This document shows, in pieces, positions 45,560-53,825 of a stretch of DNA of 64,000 nt. The stretch comes from Bacterioplanoides sp965219715 (GTDB taxonomy: Bacteria; Pseudomonadota; Gammaproteobacteria; Pseudomonadales; Oceanobacteraceae). Under the pieces are notes generated by a model. The model was not told the DNA's origin and did no database searches. It worked only from the letters and a program-made list of their open reading frames with translations. How positions within the stretch are numbered: the stretch's first letter is position 1; each line of letters opens with the position of its first letter. A program made the position numbers and the translations under genes. The DNA is taken from assembly GCF_965219715.1 (NCBI RefSeq), contig NZ_OZ244785.1, forward strand, positions 4,092,001-4,156,000, given 5' to 3'.

Positions 45560-46702
45560 ATGTCTGATCAAACTGCTGAATTACAATTGTTTCGCGATAA
45601 TGTTCGTCGTTTTATGCAAACTGAAATTGCTCCGGATTACGAGCAGTGGGATAAAGAAGAAATTTTCCCGCGGGAAGTCTGGAATAAAATGGGAGATCAG
45701 GGGCTGTTGGCGGTTGATGTTCCGGAGCAATACGGCGGTTATGGCACAAGCTTTCATTTCTCCATGATCATTATGGAAGAGATTCAACGCGCAAACTGCA
45801 GTGGCCTTGCCGGAAGTGTAGCGATTCACTCTGATATTGTTGCTCACTATATTGTGAATCACGGAACGGAAGAGCAGAAACAGCGTTATTTGCCGAAAAT
45901 GGTGAGCGGTGAAATTGTTGCAGCATTGGCAATGACAGAGCCTGGGGCTGGCAGTGATTTACAGGGAATCCGCACCTACGCGAAAAAAGATGGCGATGAA
46001 TTCGTGATTAATGGCAGTAAAACCTTTATCACTAACGGTCAGCATTGTGACCTGGTGGTTGTTGTTGCCAAAACTAATCTCGAGGCTCCGGGCTCGCGCG
46101 GTACAACCTTATTTTTATTGGATACCAGTACCCCTGGATTCCAGCGCGGCCGTAACCTGGAAAAAATTGGTATGCATGCCAGCGATACTTCGGAGTTATT
46201 TTTTGAAGACGTTCGTGTACCTGCGTCCGCGGTATTGGGCAATGTCGACGCAGGCTTTGGTGTGATGATGAGCGAATTGCAACGCGAACGCTTAACTCTT
46301 GCAGTAGGAGCGGTAGCCGCCGCAGAAAATGTATTGGAAGAAACCAAAACCTACGTGAAAGAACGTAAAGCTTTTGGTCAGGATATTGCGAGTTTTCAGA
46401 ATACCAAATTCCGCATGGCCGAAATGGCGACGGATATCCGTATTCACCGCTCGTTTGTCGATGAATGTATTGCCAAATTTGAGACCGGTGACCTGGATGT
46501 GGCAACCGTCAGTATGGCTAAGTACTCAACATCGGAGATGCAGGGGCGTGTTGCTGATGGTTGTCTGCAACTCCATGGTGGCTACGGTTACATGCGTGAA
46601 TACGGAGTTGCCCGTGCTTATGTAGACGCCAGGATTCAACGAATTTATGGTGGAACCACTGAAATTATGAAAGAACTGATCAGTCGTGAAGTTCTGAAAT
46701 AA
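45560..46702 (+). CDS. Acyl-CoA dehydrogenase, LCAD/IVD type
   Basis: A 380-residue FAD enzyme for the first step of beta-oxidation. ACAD features: ALAMTEPGAGSDLQGIRTYA and GSKTFITNGQHCDL, a C-terminal helical domain and QLHGGYGYMREYGVAR. At the usual catalytic position the motif is IYGGTTEIMKELISR (Gly instead of the YEGT Glu), as in long-chain or isovaleryl types where the base is an upstream Glu; Glu243 in LQRERLTLAVGA is the candidate. It has its own terminator and an upstream promoter region; it stands next to the lipase/DUF1302/DUF1329 run. Confidence 0.92.
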   Translation: MSDQTAELQLFRDNVRRFMQTEIAPDYEQWDKEEIFPREVWNKMGDQGLLAVDVPEQYGGYGTSFHFSMIIMEEIQRANCSGLAGSVAIHSDIVAHYIVNHGTEEQKQRYLPKMVSGEIVAALAMTEPGAGSDLQGIRTYAKKDGDEFVINGSKTFITNGQHCDLVVVVAKTNLEAPGSRGTTLFLLDTSTPGFQRGRNLEKIGMHASDTSELFFEDVRVPASAVLGNVDAGFGVMMSELQRERLTLAVGAVAAAENVLEETKTYVKERKAFGQDIASFQNTKFRMAEMATDIRIHRSFVDECIAKFETGDLDVATVSMAKYSTSEMQGRVADGCLQLHGGYGYMREYGVARAYVDARIQRIYGGTTEIMKELISREVLK

Positions 46703-46704
46703 AT

Positions 46705-46743
46705 AAAAAAGCCCGCGGTTCATAACGAAAGGCGGGCTTTTTT
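46705..46743. terminator. Bidirectional terminator
   Basis: AAAAAAGCCCGC / GCGGGCTTTTTT stem between two convergent genes; T-runs on both strands. Confidence 0.88.
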
Positions 46744-46759
46744 ATTCGTCATTGTCTGA

Positions 46760-47251
46760 TCAGAACTTGTATACAGCGCCAAGCTGATAGACCGTTGACG
46801 CATCTTTATTAATGTATTCAGCGCGAATATCAAATTGTGGAATCAGCTGAAATGCAGCACCAACTCCCATAAATAAACCATCATCATCGCCAAAATCGAC
46901 ACCCGCTCGTGCGAGTGCCGAAAGGCGATTATCAATTTCCGGTAAATGTTTTTGTGCCAGCGCGCTCAACCATAATCCGCTGATGTCATTGTTACCAATG
47001 AAGTCGCCTGTCTGGCTGTAACCCACTTCAACGCTTGTGTCGACTTGCGGAATATCATTGTTCAGCTCGTAACCGGCAAAAACTGAAAAGCCGGTTGCAT
47101 CAAGGTTTGAGCTACCAAACGGAGAGTCGATGATATTTTGTGATACGCCACCACCAATGTAGAGCTTATCTAATTGAATCTGGATTTTCTCGTCGTTAGC
47201 CGTTGCGCCGAAACTGGCGAGCAGAGCGCTGATAGCCAGAATTTTTTTCAT
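46760..47251 (-). CDS. Small outer-membrane beta-barrel protein
   Basis: About 163 residues: signal peptide (MKKILAISALLASFGATA) and a beta-strand pattern with alternating hydrophobics (KLYIGGGVSQNII; GFSVFAGYELNN; TSVEVGYSQTG; GLFMGVGAAFQL; FDIRAEYINKD), ending YQLGAVYKF. This is a small porin-like or opacity-type barrel (YfaZ-like?). ATG 47251 follows AAGGAAA by seven bases; the frame opens earlier at 47308, inside the srkA gene. It is 10 bp downstream of srkA. Confidence 0.78.
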   Translation of the reverse strand: MKKILAISALLASFGATANDEKIQIQLDKLYIGGGVSQNIIDSPFGSSNLDATGFSVFAGYELNNDIPQVDTSVEVGYSQTGDFIGNNDISGLWLSALAQKHLPEIDNRLSALARAGVDFGDDDGLFMGVGAAFQLIPQFDIRAEYINKDASTVYQLGAVYKF

Positions 47252-47261
47252 GGGTGTTTCC

Positions 47262-48248
47262 TTAATTAAAACGAATAAGTTCAATCGCCGGTTCGCGTAA
47301 AGCAGCAAGCTGTTCGCGCAGCGATAAAATATGTTGCGACCAGAATTGATGGCTTTCTAACCAGGGGAATGCTTGAGGAAATGCCGGGTCCTGCCAGCGT
47401 TGACACAGCCAGGCAGCATAACGGGCAATACGTAACGTTCGTAATGCTTCAACCAGTTGCAATTCCTGCGATGGAAACTGGCGAAACATTTCATAGCCTT
47501 CGGCAATCGTCATTAACTGCTGTTGTTGTTCGTGCCGCTCACCGCTGAGTAACATCCAGATATCCTGCATCGCCGGGCCCTGTAGGCAGTCATCAAAATC
47601 GACCATGTAGAGCTCTTCGTTACGCAGTAATAAATTTCCGGTGTGTAAATCACCATGCAATCTCAGAGAGGCGAAGCTGTCTGGCTGGTAACGCTGTTGC
47701 AGTTCCTTGGTCAGATCTGCCATCAGGGATGTGTACGCTGGATTGTAATCTGGCGGCATCAGATCAGAAGACAATACCTGCTGTTCAGCTAACACCAGGT
47801 CGTCAGCACCACGAATGGTGGGTCGATGAATAAAATTGCGGCTACTACCAATATTGTGAAGTTGTCCTAACCAACGGCCAAGCAGTTCCAGATCATTGTC
47901 GCTACTGAGCTCTGGAGCATGGCCACCCTGGCGTTTGAAAATCGCAAAATAAAAGCCGGAGTACTCGAACAACGATTTGTCGTTAACAACGATGGGAGCA
48001 ATCACCGGTAATTCCTGCTGTTGCAGCTCCAGCAGAAAGTTATGTTCCTCCTGGATGCATTCTTTGCTCCAGCGGCCCGGGCGATAAAATTTGGCGATGA
48101 GAGGCTGCTCTTCCTCAATACCAACCTGATAAACGCGATTTTCGTAACTGTTCAGTGGGAAAACCCGTGCGTCACAGATGTAACCCAGAGTTTCGATGGC
48201 ATCCATCACTTTTTCTGGCGTTAAATCGCTATAAGGGTGGCTGGTCAT
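47262..48248 (-). CDS. srkA: Stress-response Ser/Thr kinase SrkA (YihE)
   Basis: A 328-residue protein of the aminoglycoside-phosphotransferase-like kinase fold: LNSYENRVYQVGIEEEQPLIAKF at the nucleotide site, catalytic loop LRLHGDLHTGNLLLRN (HGDxxxxN) and MVDFDDCLQGPAMQD (metal Asp). The length and the YENRVYQV start match E. coli SrkA/YihE, which dampens stress-linked cell death. It is 57 bp from comF on the same strand and next to the small barrel gene. Confidence 0.92.
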   Translation of the reverse strand: MTSHPYSDLTPEKVMDAIETLGYICDARVFPLNSYENRVYQVGIEEEQPLIAKFYRPGRWSKECIQEEHNFLLELQQQELPVIAPIVVNDKSLFEYSGFYFAIFKRQGGHAPELSSDNDLELLGRWLGQLHNIGSSRNFIHRPTIRGADDLVLAEQQVLSSDLMPPDYNPAYTSLMADLTKELQQRYQPDSFASLRLHGDLHTGNLLLRNEELYMVDFDDCLQGPAMQDIWMLLSGERHEQQQQLMTIAEGYEMFRQFPSQELQLVEALRTLRIARYAAWLCQRWQDPAFPQAFPWLESHQFWSQHILSLREQLAALREPAIELIRFN

Positions 48249-48305
48249 AGGGTCTCACAGGCATTAATAAACTGGGCGCAGTATGCCGCAAAGCCATTCA
48301 ATTCT

Positions 48306-49052
48306 CTAACTTGATGAATATTGCTGCGGTGGCGGCGTTCGCGCAAATGCCCAACCACCGACAATATTGGCTCCTTGAGACTTCAGGCATCTGGCAGCAA
48401 CGTCCATGGTTGCACCGGTTGTCATCACGTCATCAACGATCAACAAGTGCTGTGCGGATAAATCCAGGTTCCCGGCCCGCAAGCTATGGCGAAGATTTTG
48501 TTTTCTTTGCGCGCGGTTTAACGTGCGCTGGTCCTTTGCCGGGAGTTTGATCAGAGCATTGGTTATAACCGGAATACCAGTGCTGTGGCTTAAATTGTAA
48601 GCAAGCAGCTCCGCGGTGTTGAAACCTCGTTTTACGGTTCGGCCAAAAGATGAAGGGATAAACACCAGGCCATCAACTACGGCTAGCGTCTTTGGCGGTT
48701 GTTTCAGCATTAATGCCGACAACTTATTACACCAGATAAATTGCCGCTTATCTTTGAGTTGGTGTAACCAGTTCGAGACCGGAGGTGCATATAGAAAGTG
48801 GCAATGGCTGTAATCAAAAGCGGGTGGTGATTTCTGGCAGCGGCCGCAGCGAATCTGATTTTGTGTGCTCAGAGTCGCAGGTATAGGCTCTGAGCATTGG
48901 CTGCAGGCCGGCTCCGGCGTGCTCAAATTGCTGTAACAACGTTTGCAGAGAAAAGGCGTAAAACCGACCGCTTCCAGGCAAAGTTCGCACTGGCTGTGGT
49001 AATTTAACAGTTGTGTGAAAAATGAGCTGATGTTCTCTCTTATACGATACAA
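48306..49052 (-). CDS. ComF/GntX-family phosphoribosyltransferase-like protein
   Basis: A 248-residue protein with an N-terminal zinc-ribbon-type Cys set (CELCLEAVGFTPFLCKRC; CSQCSEPIPA; RCGRCQKSPP) and a C-terminal PRT fold with the PRPP motif LLIVDDVMTTGATMDV. ComF is linked to DNA uptake; GntX in E. coli is near bioH. The gene is divergent from bioB with a 75-bp gap, an arrangement common in gammaproteobacteria. It is translated on the minus strand from ATG 49052. Confidence 0.88.
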   Translation of the reverse strand: MYRIRENISSFFTQLLNYHSQCELCLEAVGFTPFLCKRCYSNLSTPEPACSQCSEPIPATLSTQNQIRCGRCQKSPPAFDYSHCHFLYAPPVSNWLHQLKDKRQFIWCNKLSALMLKQPPKTLAVVDGLVFIPSSFGRTVKRGFNTAELLAYNLSHSTGIPVITNALIKLPAKDQRTLNRAQRKQNLRHSLRAGNLDLSAQHLLIVDDVMTTGATMDVAARCLKSQGANIVGGWAFARTPPPQQYSSS

Positions 49053-49127
49053 AGTTGACCGCTCCCTGTGAAAACTTAGTATGTATCATTCCGTGAATAA
49101 TATAGTAGTGATGGCAGAGGATTAACT

Positions 49128-50189
49128 ATGGGTCAGGTGGCTGAATTAAATACCGGCACACGTCATGACTGGACAGTCGCCGAAGTTGAGGCACTGATGA
49201 GTAAGCCGATGAATGATTTGTTGTTCGAGGCTCATAGTGTTCATCGCCAGCATTTCGACCCTAACCAGGTTCAGGTCAGTACCCTGCTGTCGATCAAAAC
49301 CGGTGCTTGCCCGGAAGATTGTGCTTATTGTCCACAGAGTGCGCGTTACGACACCAAGCTGGAAAAAGAGCGCCTGATGGAAGTCGAAGCGGTGATCGAG
49401 AAAGCCAAAGCAGCGCAGGCTGCAGGTTCCGATCGTTTTTGTATGGGAGCTGCATGGCGTTCTCCTCGTGAAAAAGACATGCCTTACGTACTGGCGATGG
49501 TGAAGGGCGTTAAGGATCTGGGTATGGAAACCTGCATGACCTTAGGCATGCTGGACGAAGACAAGTCTCAGCGCTTGGCTGACGCTGGCCTGGACTATTA
49601 CAACCACAACCTGGACACCTCTCCGGAATACTACGGTGATATCATTACTACCCGTACTTATTCAGACCGTTTAGAGACTCTGCAAAATGTCCGTGATGCC
49701 GGTATGAAGGTATGTTCTGGCGGTATTCTCGGTATGGGCGAGCAGGTTAAAGACCGTGCTGGCCTGTTAGTGCAGCTGGCAAATATGCCCAAACACCCGG
49801 ATTCGGTGCCGATTAACCAGCTGGTTAAAGTTGCCGGCACACCACTGGAAGCGGAAGGTGATCTGGACCCTCTGGACTTCGTGCGTACCATCGCGGCAGC
49901 GCGCATCATGATGCCAAAATCTCACGTTCGTCTGAGTGCCGGTCGTGAAGAAATGACGGAAGAGATGCAGTCGATGTGTTTCTTTGCCGGTGCGAACTCA
50001 ATTTTCTACGGTGAGTGTCTGCTGACCACACCAAATCCTGCAGCGAATAAAGATCAGGATCTGTTCCGTAAGCTGGGTATTAATTCAGACCACAAAGTGA
50101 CAAAACAACCCAAAGAACTGGATGAATTGTTGAAGGTGGCCGCTAAGGACGACCCTAACGCGCAGTTCTATGACGCCACTGCGGGCTAG
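49128..50189 (+). CDS. bioB: Biotin synthase
   Basis: A 353-residue radical-SAM enzyme that inserts sulfur into dethiobiotin. The CxxxCxxC cluster motif is at residues 61, 65 and 68 (TGACPEDCAYCPQSARY); other features are CMGAAWRSPREKDMPYV, YYNHNLDTSPEYYGDI and MPKSHVRLSAGRE with the second-cluster Arg. GAGG precedes the ATG. No bioF, bioC or bioD follows it; the gene ends in a hairpin terminator, so the rest of the biotin genes lie elsewhere. Confidence 0.96.
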   Translation: MGQVAELNTGTRHDWTVAEVEALMSKPMNDLLFEAHSVHRQHFDPNQVQVSTLLSIKTGACPEDCAYCPQSARYDTKLEKERLMEVEAVIEKAKAAQAAGSDRFCMGAAWRSPREKDMPYVLAMVKGVKDLGMETCMTLGMLDEDKSQRLADAGLDYYNHNLDTSPEYYGDIITTRTYSDRLETLQNVRDAGMKVCSGGILGMGEQVKDRAGLLVQLANMPKHPDSVPINQLVKVAGTPLEAEGDLDPLDFVRTIAAARIMMPKSHVRLSAGREEMTEEMQSMCFFAGANSIFYGECLLTTPNPAANKDQDLFRKLGINSDHKVTKQPKELDELLKVAAKDDPNAQFYDATAG

Positions 50190-50234
50190 TCGACCATTAG
50201 CGAAGAACTTTAACCATATAATTATCAGATCTAA

Positions 50235-50261
50235 CAGAAGCCAGCGATAAGCTGGCTTCTG
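50235..50261 (+). terminator. Hairpin terminator after bioB
   Basis: Perfect 11-bp stem CAGAAGCCAGC / GCTGGCTTCTG with loop GATAA; the T tail is short, so termination strength is uncertain. Confidence 0.7.
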
Positions 50262-50328
50262 TTGTTATGGCTGCTTAAAATATAAACAATCATTAAACAT
50301 TGTCGTCAGTTTCAGACTGGAGGTTCGT

Positions 50329-50580
50329 ATGAATATTGGTTCCACCGCAGGATCGGCATTCACCACCGCAACTGCTGGTATCAATCAGAGCAGCGATCAG
50401 GTTAAGCGTGCCGCGCAGGAGGTTGTTGATGCAACCACCACTCGTCCTGTCGAAGGCAGTGGCAAGATTGCCGAAGCAACCACGGACCTGAAACAGGCGG
50501 AACGTTCTGTCGAAACCAATGCCAAAGTTGTTCAGGCCGCTGATAAGACATTGGGCTCAATCATCGATATTGAAGCCTGA
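50329..50580 (+). CDS. Mini flagellar-rod-like protein (D0 helices only)
   Basis: An 83-residue protein. The C-terminal segment LKQAERSVETNAKVVQAADK followed by TLGSIIDIEA matches the C-terminal helix of flagellar rod and hook proteins (AxxANAKVIQTADxML type), and the N-terminus (TATAGINQSSDQVKRAAQEV) matches their N-terminal helix. The middle domains are absent, so it is only the two D0-type helices. The next gene, 38 bp on, is a SprA-related metalloprotease. Function unknown. Confidence 0.65.
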   Translation: MNIGSTAGSAFTTATAGINQSSDQVKRAAQEVVDATTTRPVEGSGKIAEATTDLKQAERSVETNAKVVQAADKTLGSIIDIEA

Positions 50581-50617
50581 TTCTGGCCTGAGTCAGAAAC
50601 GCACTGAGTAATCCAGT

Positions 50618-51547
50618 ATGCAGATTTCAGTTAACACCAACCAGATCACAGCTCCTGCAGCACCAGCGAATATCGCTGGTGGCGCTGGCGTCGTGGCGGT
50701 TGAGGATGCTGAAAATGCTGGTTCGGTAGCCTTTGCTCCGGTTGATGCGGTGTCCATCAGCGAGGCTGGACGGCGTGCCAGTGAGCAACCGATTCAGCCA
50801 GTGCAGGAGATTGAACGTGAGTCGGTTGATGAGAGTGATTCAGGCAGTCCGGTTGCCGAAGATGACGCACAGGCTCAGACGGCGTCTGGTGAAAAGGACA
50901 GATCAGAAGCACAACAGGATGTAACTGCAGAGCGCAAAGAAGCTCAGGATAAAGCCGAGCAACGCCAACAACAGGCCGATTTGGCGGTAATTCGTCAGCT
51001 CAAGGCTCGTGACGCTGAGGTGAAAGCCCATGAAGCAGCTCACGCTGCGGTTGGTGGCGAACTGGCTGGTAGTCCTTCCTTTACTTACCAGAAAGGCCCG
51101 GATGGCGTGCGTTACGCCGTTGGTGGTGAAGTTCCGATTGATGTCAGCAAAGTGAGTGGCGATCCACAAGCGACGCTTGAGAAAATGCAGCGGGTGCAAC
51201 GTGCAGCCCTGGCACCTGCTGAACCTTCAACGCAGGACCGCCAGGTTGCTGCTCTGGCGGCTCAGCAGGCAGCAGAAGCGCGTTCTGAAATTCTGAGTGA
51301 ACGACGTAACACGGCAGAGGAAGAGAGTGAAAAAGATTCTCAGTCGTTGAGTGCTGAGGAAAAAGCAGCCGCTGAAAAAGAGAAGAAAGAAAAAGCAGAA
51401 GATGCGGAGAAGCGGAAAGACAGCCAAACGGCAGCCGATGTGTTTTCTGAGCAGAACCAGCGCTTACGCCGCATTAACGAGTTTTTGCTGGAAATCTCTG
51501 CACCACCGGCGGCCAATGCCGGTGATCTGATCGATGATGTTGTCTGA
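50618..51547 (+). CDS. Putative SprA-related zinc metalloprotease
   Basis: A 309-residue protein. Residues about 122-220 carry the family core: KARDAEVKAHEAAHAAVGGE with HExxH at 138-142, then SPSFTYQKGPDGVRYAVGGE and VPIDVSKVSGDPQATLEKMQ. Both flanks are charged, low-complexity and coiled (RKEAQDKAEQRQQQA; KAAAEKEKKEKAEDAEKRK). There is no signal peptide. The family is listed as putative metalloproteases of unknown substrate. It is likely co-transcribed with the mini rod-like gene. Confidence 0.8.
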   Translation: MQISVNTNQITAPAAPANIAGGAGVVAVEDAENAGSVAFAPVDAVSISEAGRRASEQPIQPVQEIERESVDESDSGSPVAEDDAQAQTASGEKDRSEAQQDVTAERKEAQDKAEQRQQQADLAVIRQLKARDAEVKAHEAAHAAVGGELAGSPSFTYQKGPDGVRYAVGGEVPIDVSKVSGDPQATLEKMQRVQRAALAPAEPSTQDRQVAALAAQQAAEARSEILSERRNTAEEESEKDSQSLSAEEKAAAEKEKKEKAEDAEKRKDSQTAADVFSEQNQRLRRINEFLLEISAPPAANAGDLIDDVV

Positions 51548-51730
51548 CACGTTGACCGGAACTGGGCTGTAATCGGCCGCTCCCCTTGATCTATCCATTA
51601 GTCATCCATTCTTTATACCGTTTACCCAAATAGCACGGATTGTCACTTCTGACCTGTCAGACAATCTATTCTCCAACCTTTTTCGTCGGATGCCGCAGCA
51701 AAAAGCCTGTGATTGCTATGCTCCTCAGGC

Positions 51731-51777
51731 TTGACAATGTCGGTAGGCGAACGTATGTTTCAAACACTTGTTTGAAA
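51731..51777 (+). promoter_or_regulatory. Sigma70 promoter with PsrA-like palindrome before the acyl-CoA dehydrogenase
   Basis: TTGACA (51731-51736), 17-bp spacer, TATGTT (51754-51759) is a near-consensus promoter. Immediately over and past the -10 lies TTTCAAACA-CT-TGTTTGAAA (51758-51777), a 9-bp-arm palindrome that fits the PsrA consensus (C/G)AAAC-N2-4-GTTT(G/C). Known PsrA represses fatty-acid oxidation genes and is released by long-chain acyl-CoA. This 312-bp gap contains no gene I trust. Confidence 0.72.
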
Positions 51778-51859
51778 AGGTGGTCAGATAAGACCATCGT
51801 ATTAATAAACAGCAGCCGTGAAGCTGCCCGAACACAATAAGGCAAAGAGGTCAGTCGCT

Positions 51860-53665
51860 ATGCCAGAGTATAAAGCTCCCCTACGTGATATGAAGTTCGT
51901 GATGGACGAAGTGTTGGACATGCCAGGCCATTACGCCAGCCTGCCAGCCTATGCAGAGAACGCTACTCCAGAGATGATCGATGCGATCATCAATGAAGGT
52001 GCTAAGTTCTGTGAAAACGTTCTTGCACCACTGAACCGTGTAGGTGATGAAGAAGGTTGTACTCGTCACGAAGATGGTTCTGTAACCACTCCTACTGGCT
52101 TCAAAGAAGCTTATGCTCAGTACGTTGAAGGCGGTTGGCCAACACTGTCTCACGACGAAGAAGTTGGTGGTCAGGGCATGCCTGAGTCTCTGGGCAGTGT
52201 TGTATCTGAAATGGTTGGTACTGCGAACTGGTCTTGGGGCATGTACCCGGGTCTGTCTCACGGTGCAATGAACACCATCTCTTCCTGGGGTACTCAGGAG
52301 CAGAAAGACACTTACCTGACCAAGCTGGTTAGCGGTGAGTGGACTGGTACCATGTGTCTGACTGAGCCTCACTGTGGTTCTGACCTGGGTATTCTGAAAA
52401 CCAAAGCTGAGCCAAACGCTGACGGTTCTTACTCTATTTCTGGTACCAAAATCTTTATCTCTGCCGGTGAACACGACATGGCTGAGAACATTGTGCACAT
52501 CGTTCTGGCCCGTCTGCCAGGTGCACCAGAAGGTACCAAAGGTATTTCTCTGTTCATCGTTCCTAAGTTCAACGCAGCTGAAGACGGCAGTGTTGGCGAT
52601 CGCAATGCGGTTGTTTGTGGTTCTATCGAACACAAAATGGGTATCCACGGTAACTCTACCTGTGTGATGAACTTCGACGGTGCAAAAGGCTTCCTGATCG
52701 GTCCTGAGAACAAAGGTCTGAACTGCATGTTCACCTTTATGAACACCGCTCGTATCGGTACTGCTCTGCAGGGTGTTACTGCAGCTGAAGGTTCTTTCCA
52801 GGGCGCTCTGGCATACGCTAAAGACCGTCTGGCAATGCGCTCTCTGACTGGTCCTAAGGCGCCTGAGAAAGCAGCTGACCCAATCATCGTTCACCCAGAC
52901 GTTCGTAAAATGCTGCTGACTCAGAAAGCATTTGCTGAAGGTGGTCGTGCTCTGGTTTACCTGACTGCGATGCAAAATGACATTGTTCATTACGGTAACT
53001 CTGACGAAGAGAAGAAAGCTGCAGATGAACTGCTTGGCTTCCTGACTCCTATCGCGAAAGCGTTCCTGACTGAAGCGGGTGTTGAGTCTACTAACCTGGG
53101 TGTTCAGGTATTCGGTGGCCATGGTTTCATCGCTGAGTGGGGCATGGAGCAGCTGGTACGTGACGCTAAGATCTCTACCATCTATGAAGGTACTACCGGT
53201 ATTCAGGCACTTGACCTGTTAGGCCGTAAAGTACTGATGACTCAGGGTCAAAGCCTGAAGAACTTCACTAAGATTGTTCACACTTTCTGCAAAGAAAATG
53301 CAGAAAACGAAGCTATGGCGCCGTTCATTGAGCCGCTGACCAAGCTGAACAAAGAGTGGGGCGATCTGACCATGAAGATTGGTATGAACGCCATGAAGGA
53401 TCGTAACGAAGTTGGCTCTGCTTCTGTTGATTACCTGATGTACTCTGGCTATGTGACGCTGGCTTACCTGTGGGCAACCATGGCTAAAGCGGCTCAGGAA
53501 GCATTGGCTGCAGGTACTACAGAAGAAGACTTCTACAAAGCTAAGCTGACAACCGCTCGCTTCTATTACACTCGTATCCTGCCTCGCACTGCAGGCCACG
53601 CGGCAACTATGGTTGCTGGTGCGGATACGCTGATGGATCTGGATGAAGAACACTTTGCGTTCTAA
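51860..53665 (+). CDS. Acyl-CoA dehydrogenase, large FadE-type, copy 1
   Basis: About 601 residues. ACAD signatures: MCLTEPHCGSDLGILKTKA, GTKIFISAGEHDM, VFGGHGFIAEWGMEQLVRD and the catalytic-Glu motif TIYEGTTGIQALDLLGRKV (Glu443). The C-terminal extension of about 150 residues is that of large acyl-CoA dehydrogenases. ATG 51860 matches the family start (MPEYKAPLRDMKFV), which copy 2 shares; the frame opens at 51818. Its promoter carries a PsrA-like operator. It catalyses alpha-beta dehydrogenation of acyl-CoA; chain-length choice is unknown. Confidence 0.93.
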   Translation: MPEYKAPLRDMKFVMDEVLDMPGHYASLPAYAENATPEMIDAIINEGAKFCENVLAPLNRVGDEEGCTRHEDGSVTTPTGFKEAYAQYVEGGWPTLSHDEEVGGQGMPESLGSVVSEMVGTANWSWGMYPGLSHGAMNTISSWGTQEQKDTYLTKLVSGEWTGTMCLTEPHCGSDLGILKTKAEPNADGSYSISGTKIFISAGEHDMAENIVHIVLARLPGAPEGTKGISLFIVPKFNAAEDGSVGDRNAVVCGSIEHKMGIHGNSTCVMNFDGAKGFLIGPENKGLNCMFTFMNTARIGTALQGVTAAEGSFQGALAYAKDRLAMRSLTGPKAPEKAADPIIVHPDVRKMLLTQKAFAEGGRALVYLTAMQNDIVHYGNSDEEKKAADELLGFLTPIAKAFLTEAGVESTNLGVQVFGGHGFIAEWGMEQLVRDAKISTIYEGTTGIQALDLLGRKVLMTQGQSLKNFTKIVHTFCKENAENEAMAPFIEPLTKLNKEWGDLTMKIGMNAMKDRNEVGSASVDYLMYSGYVTLAYLWATMAKAAQEALAAGTTEEDFYKAKLTTARFYYTRILPRTAGHAATMVAGADTLMDLDEEHFAF

Positions 53666-53682
53666 TTTGATCTGACACAAAG

Positions 53683-53717
53683 AACCGCGCTTCACGACAG
53701 TGTTGACGCGGTTTTTT
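53683..53717 (+). terminator. Terminator between the two acyl-CoA dehydrogenase genes
   Basis: Stem AACCGCG / CGCGGTT with inner pairs and a T6 tail, so each dehydrogenase gene is probably its own transcript. Confidence 0.72.
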
Positions 53718-53825
53718 GCGTTCTGGTATAGGCAATTTAATTTCAGCCGTTACAATAGCGGCGTTTTGTTTATTGGTCTGTCGCTGGAGCCAATGACAGA
53801 ACGAACAATATACACGAGGTGAATC

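Noticed and set aside
51640..51840. 66-codon plus-strand ORF before the acyl-CoA dehydrogenase
   Set aside because: It covers the promoter and the PsrA-like operator, has no ribosome site and no family features.
51881..53122. 413-codon minus-strand ORF
   Set aside because: It is antisense to the FadE-type gene, whose strong codon bias keeps the opposite frame open. It has no family features and no ribosome site.
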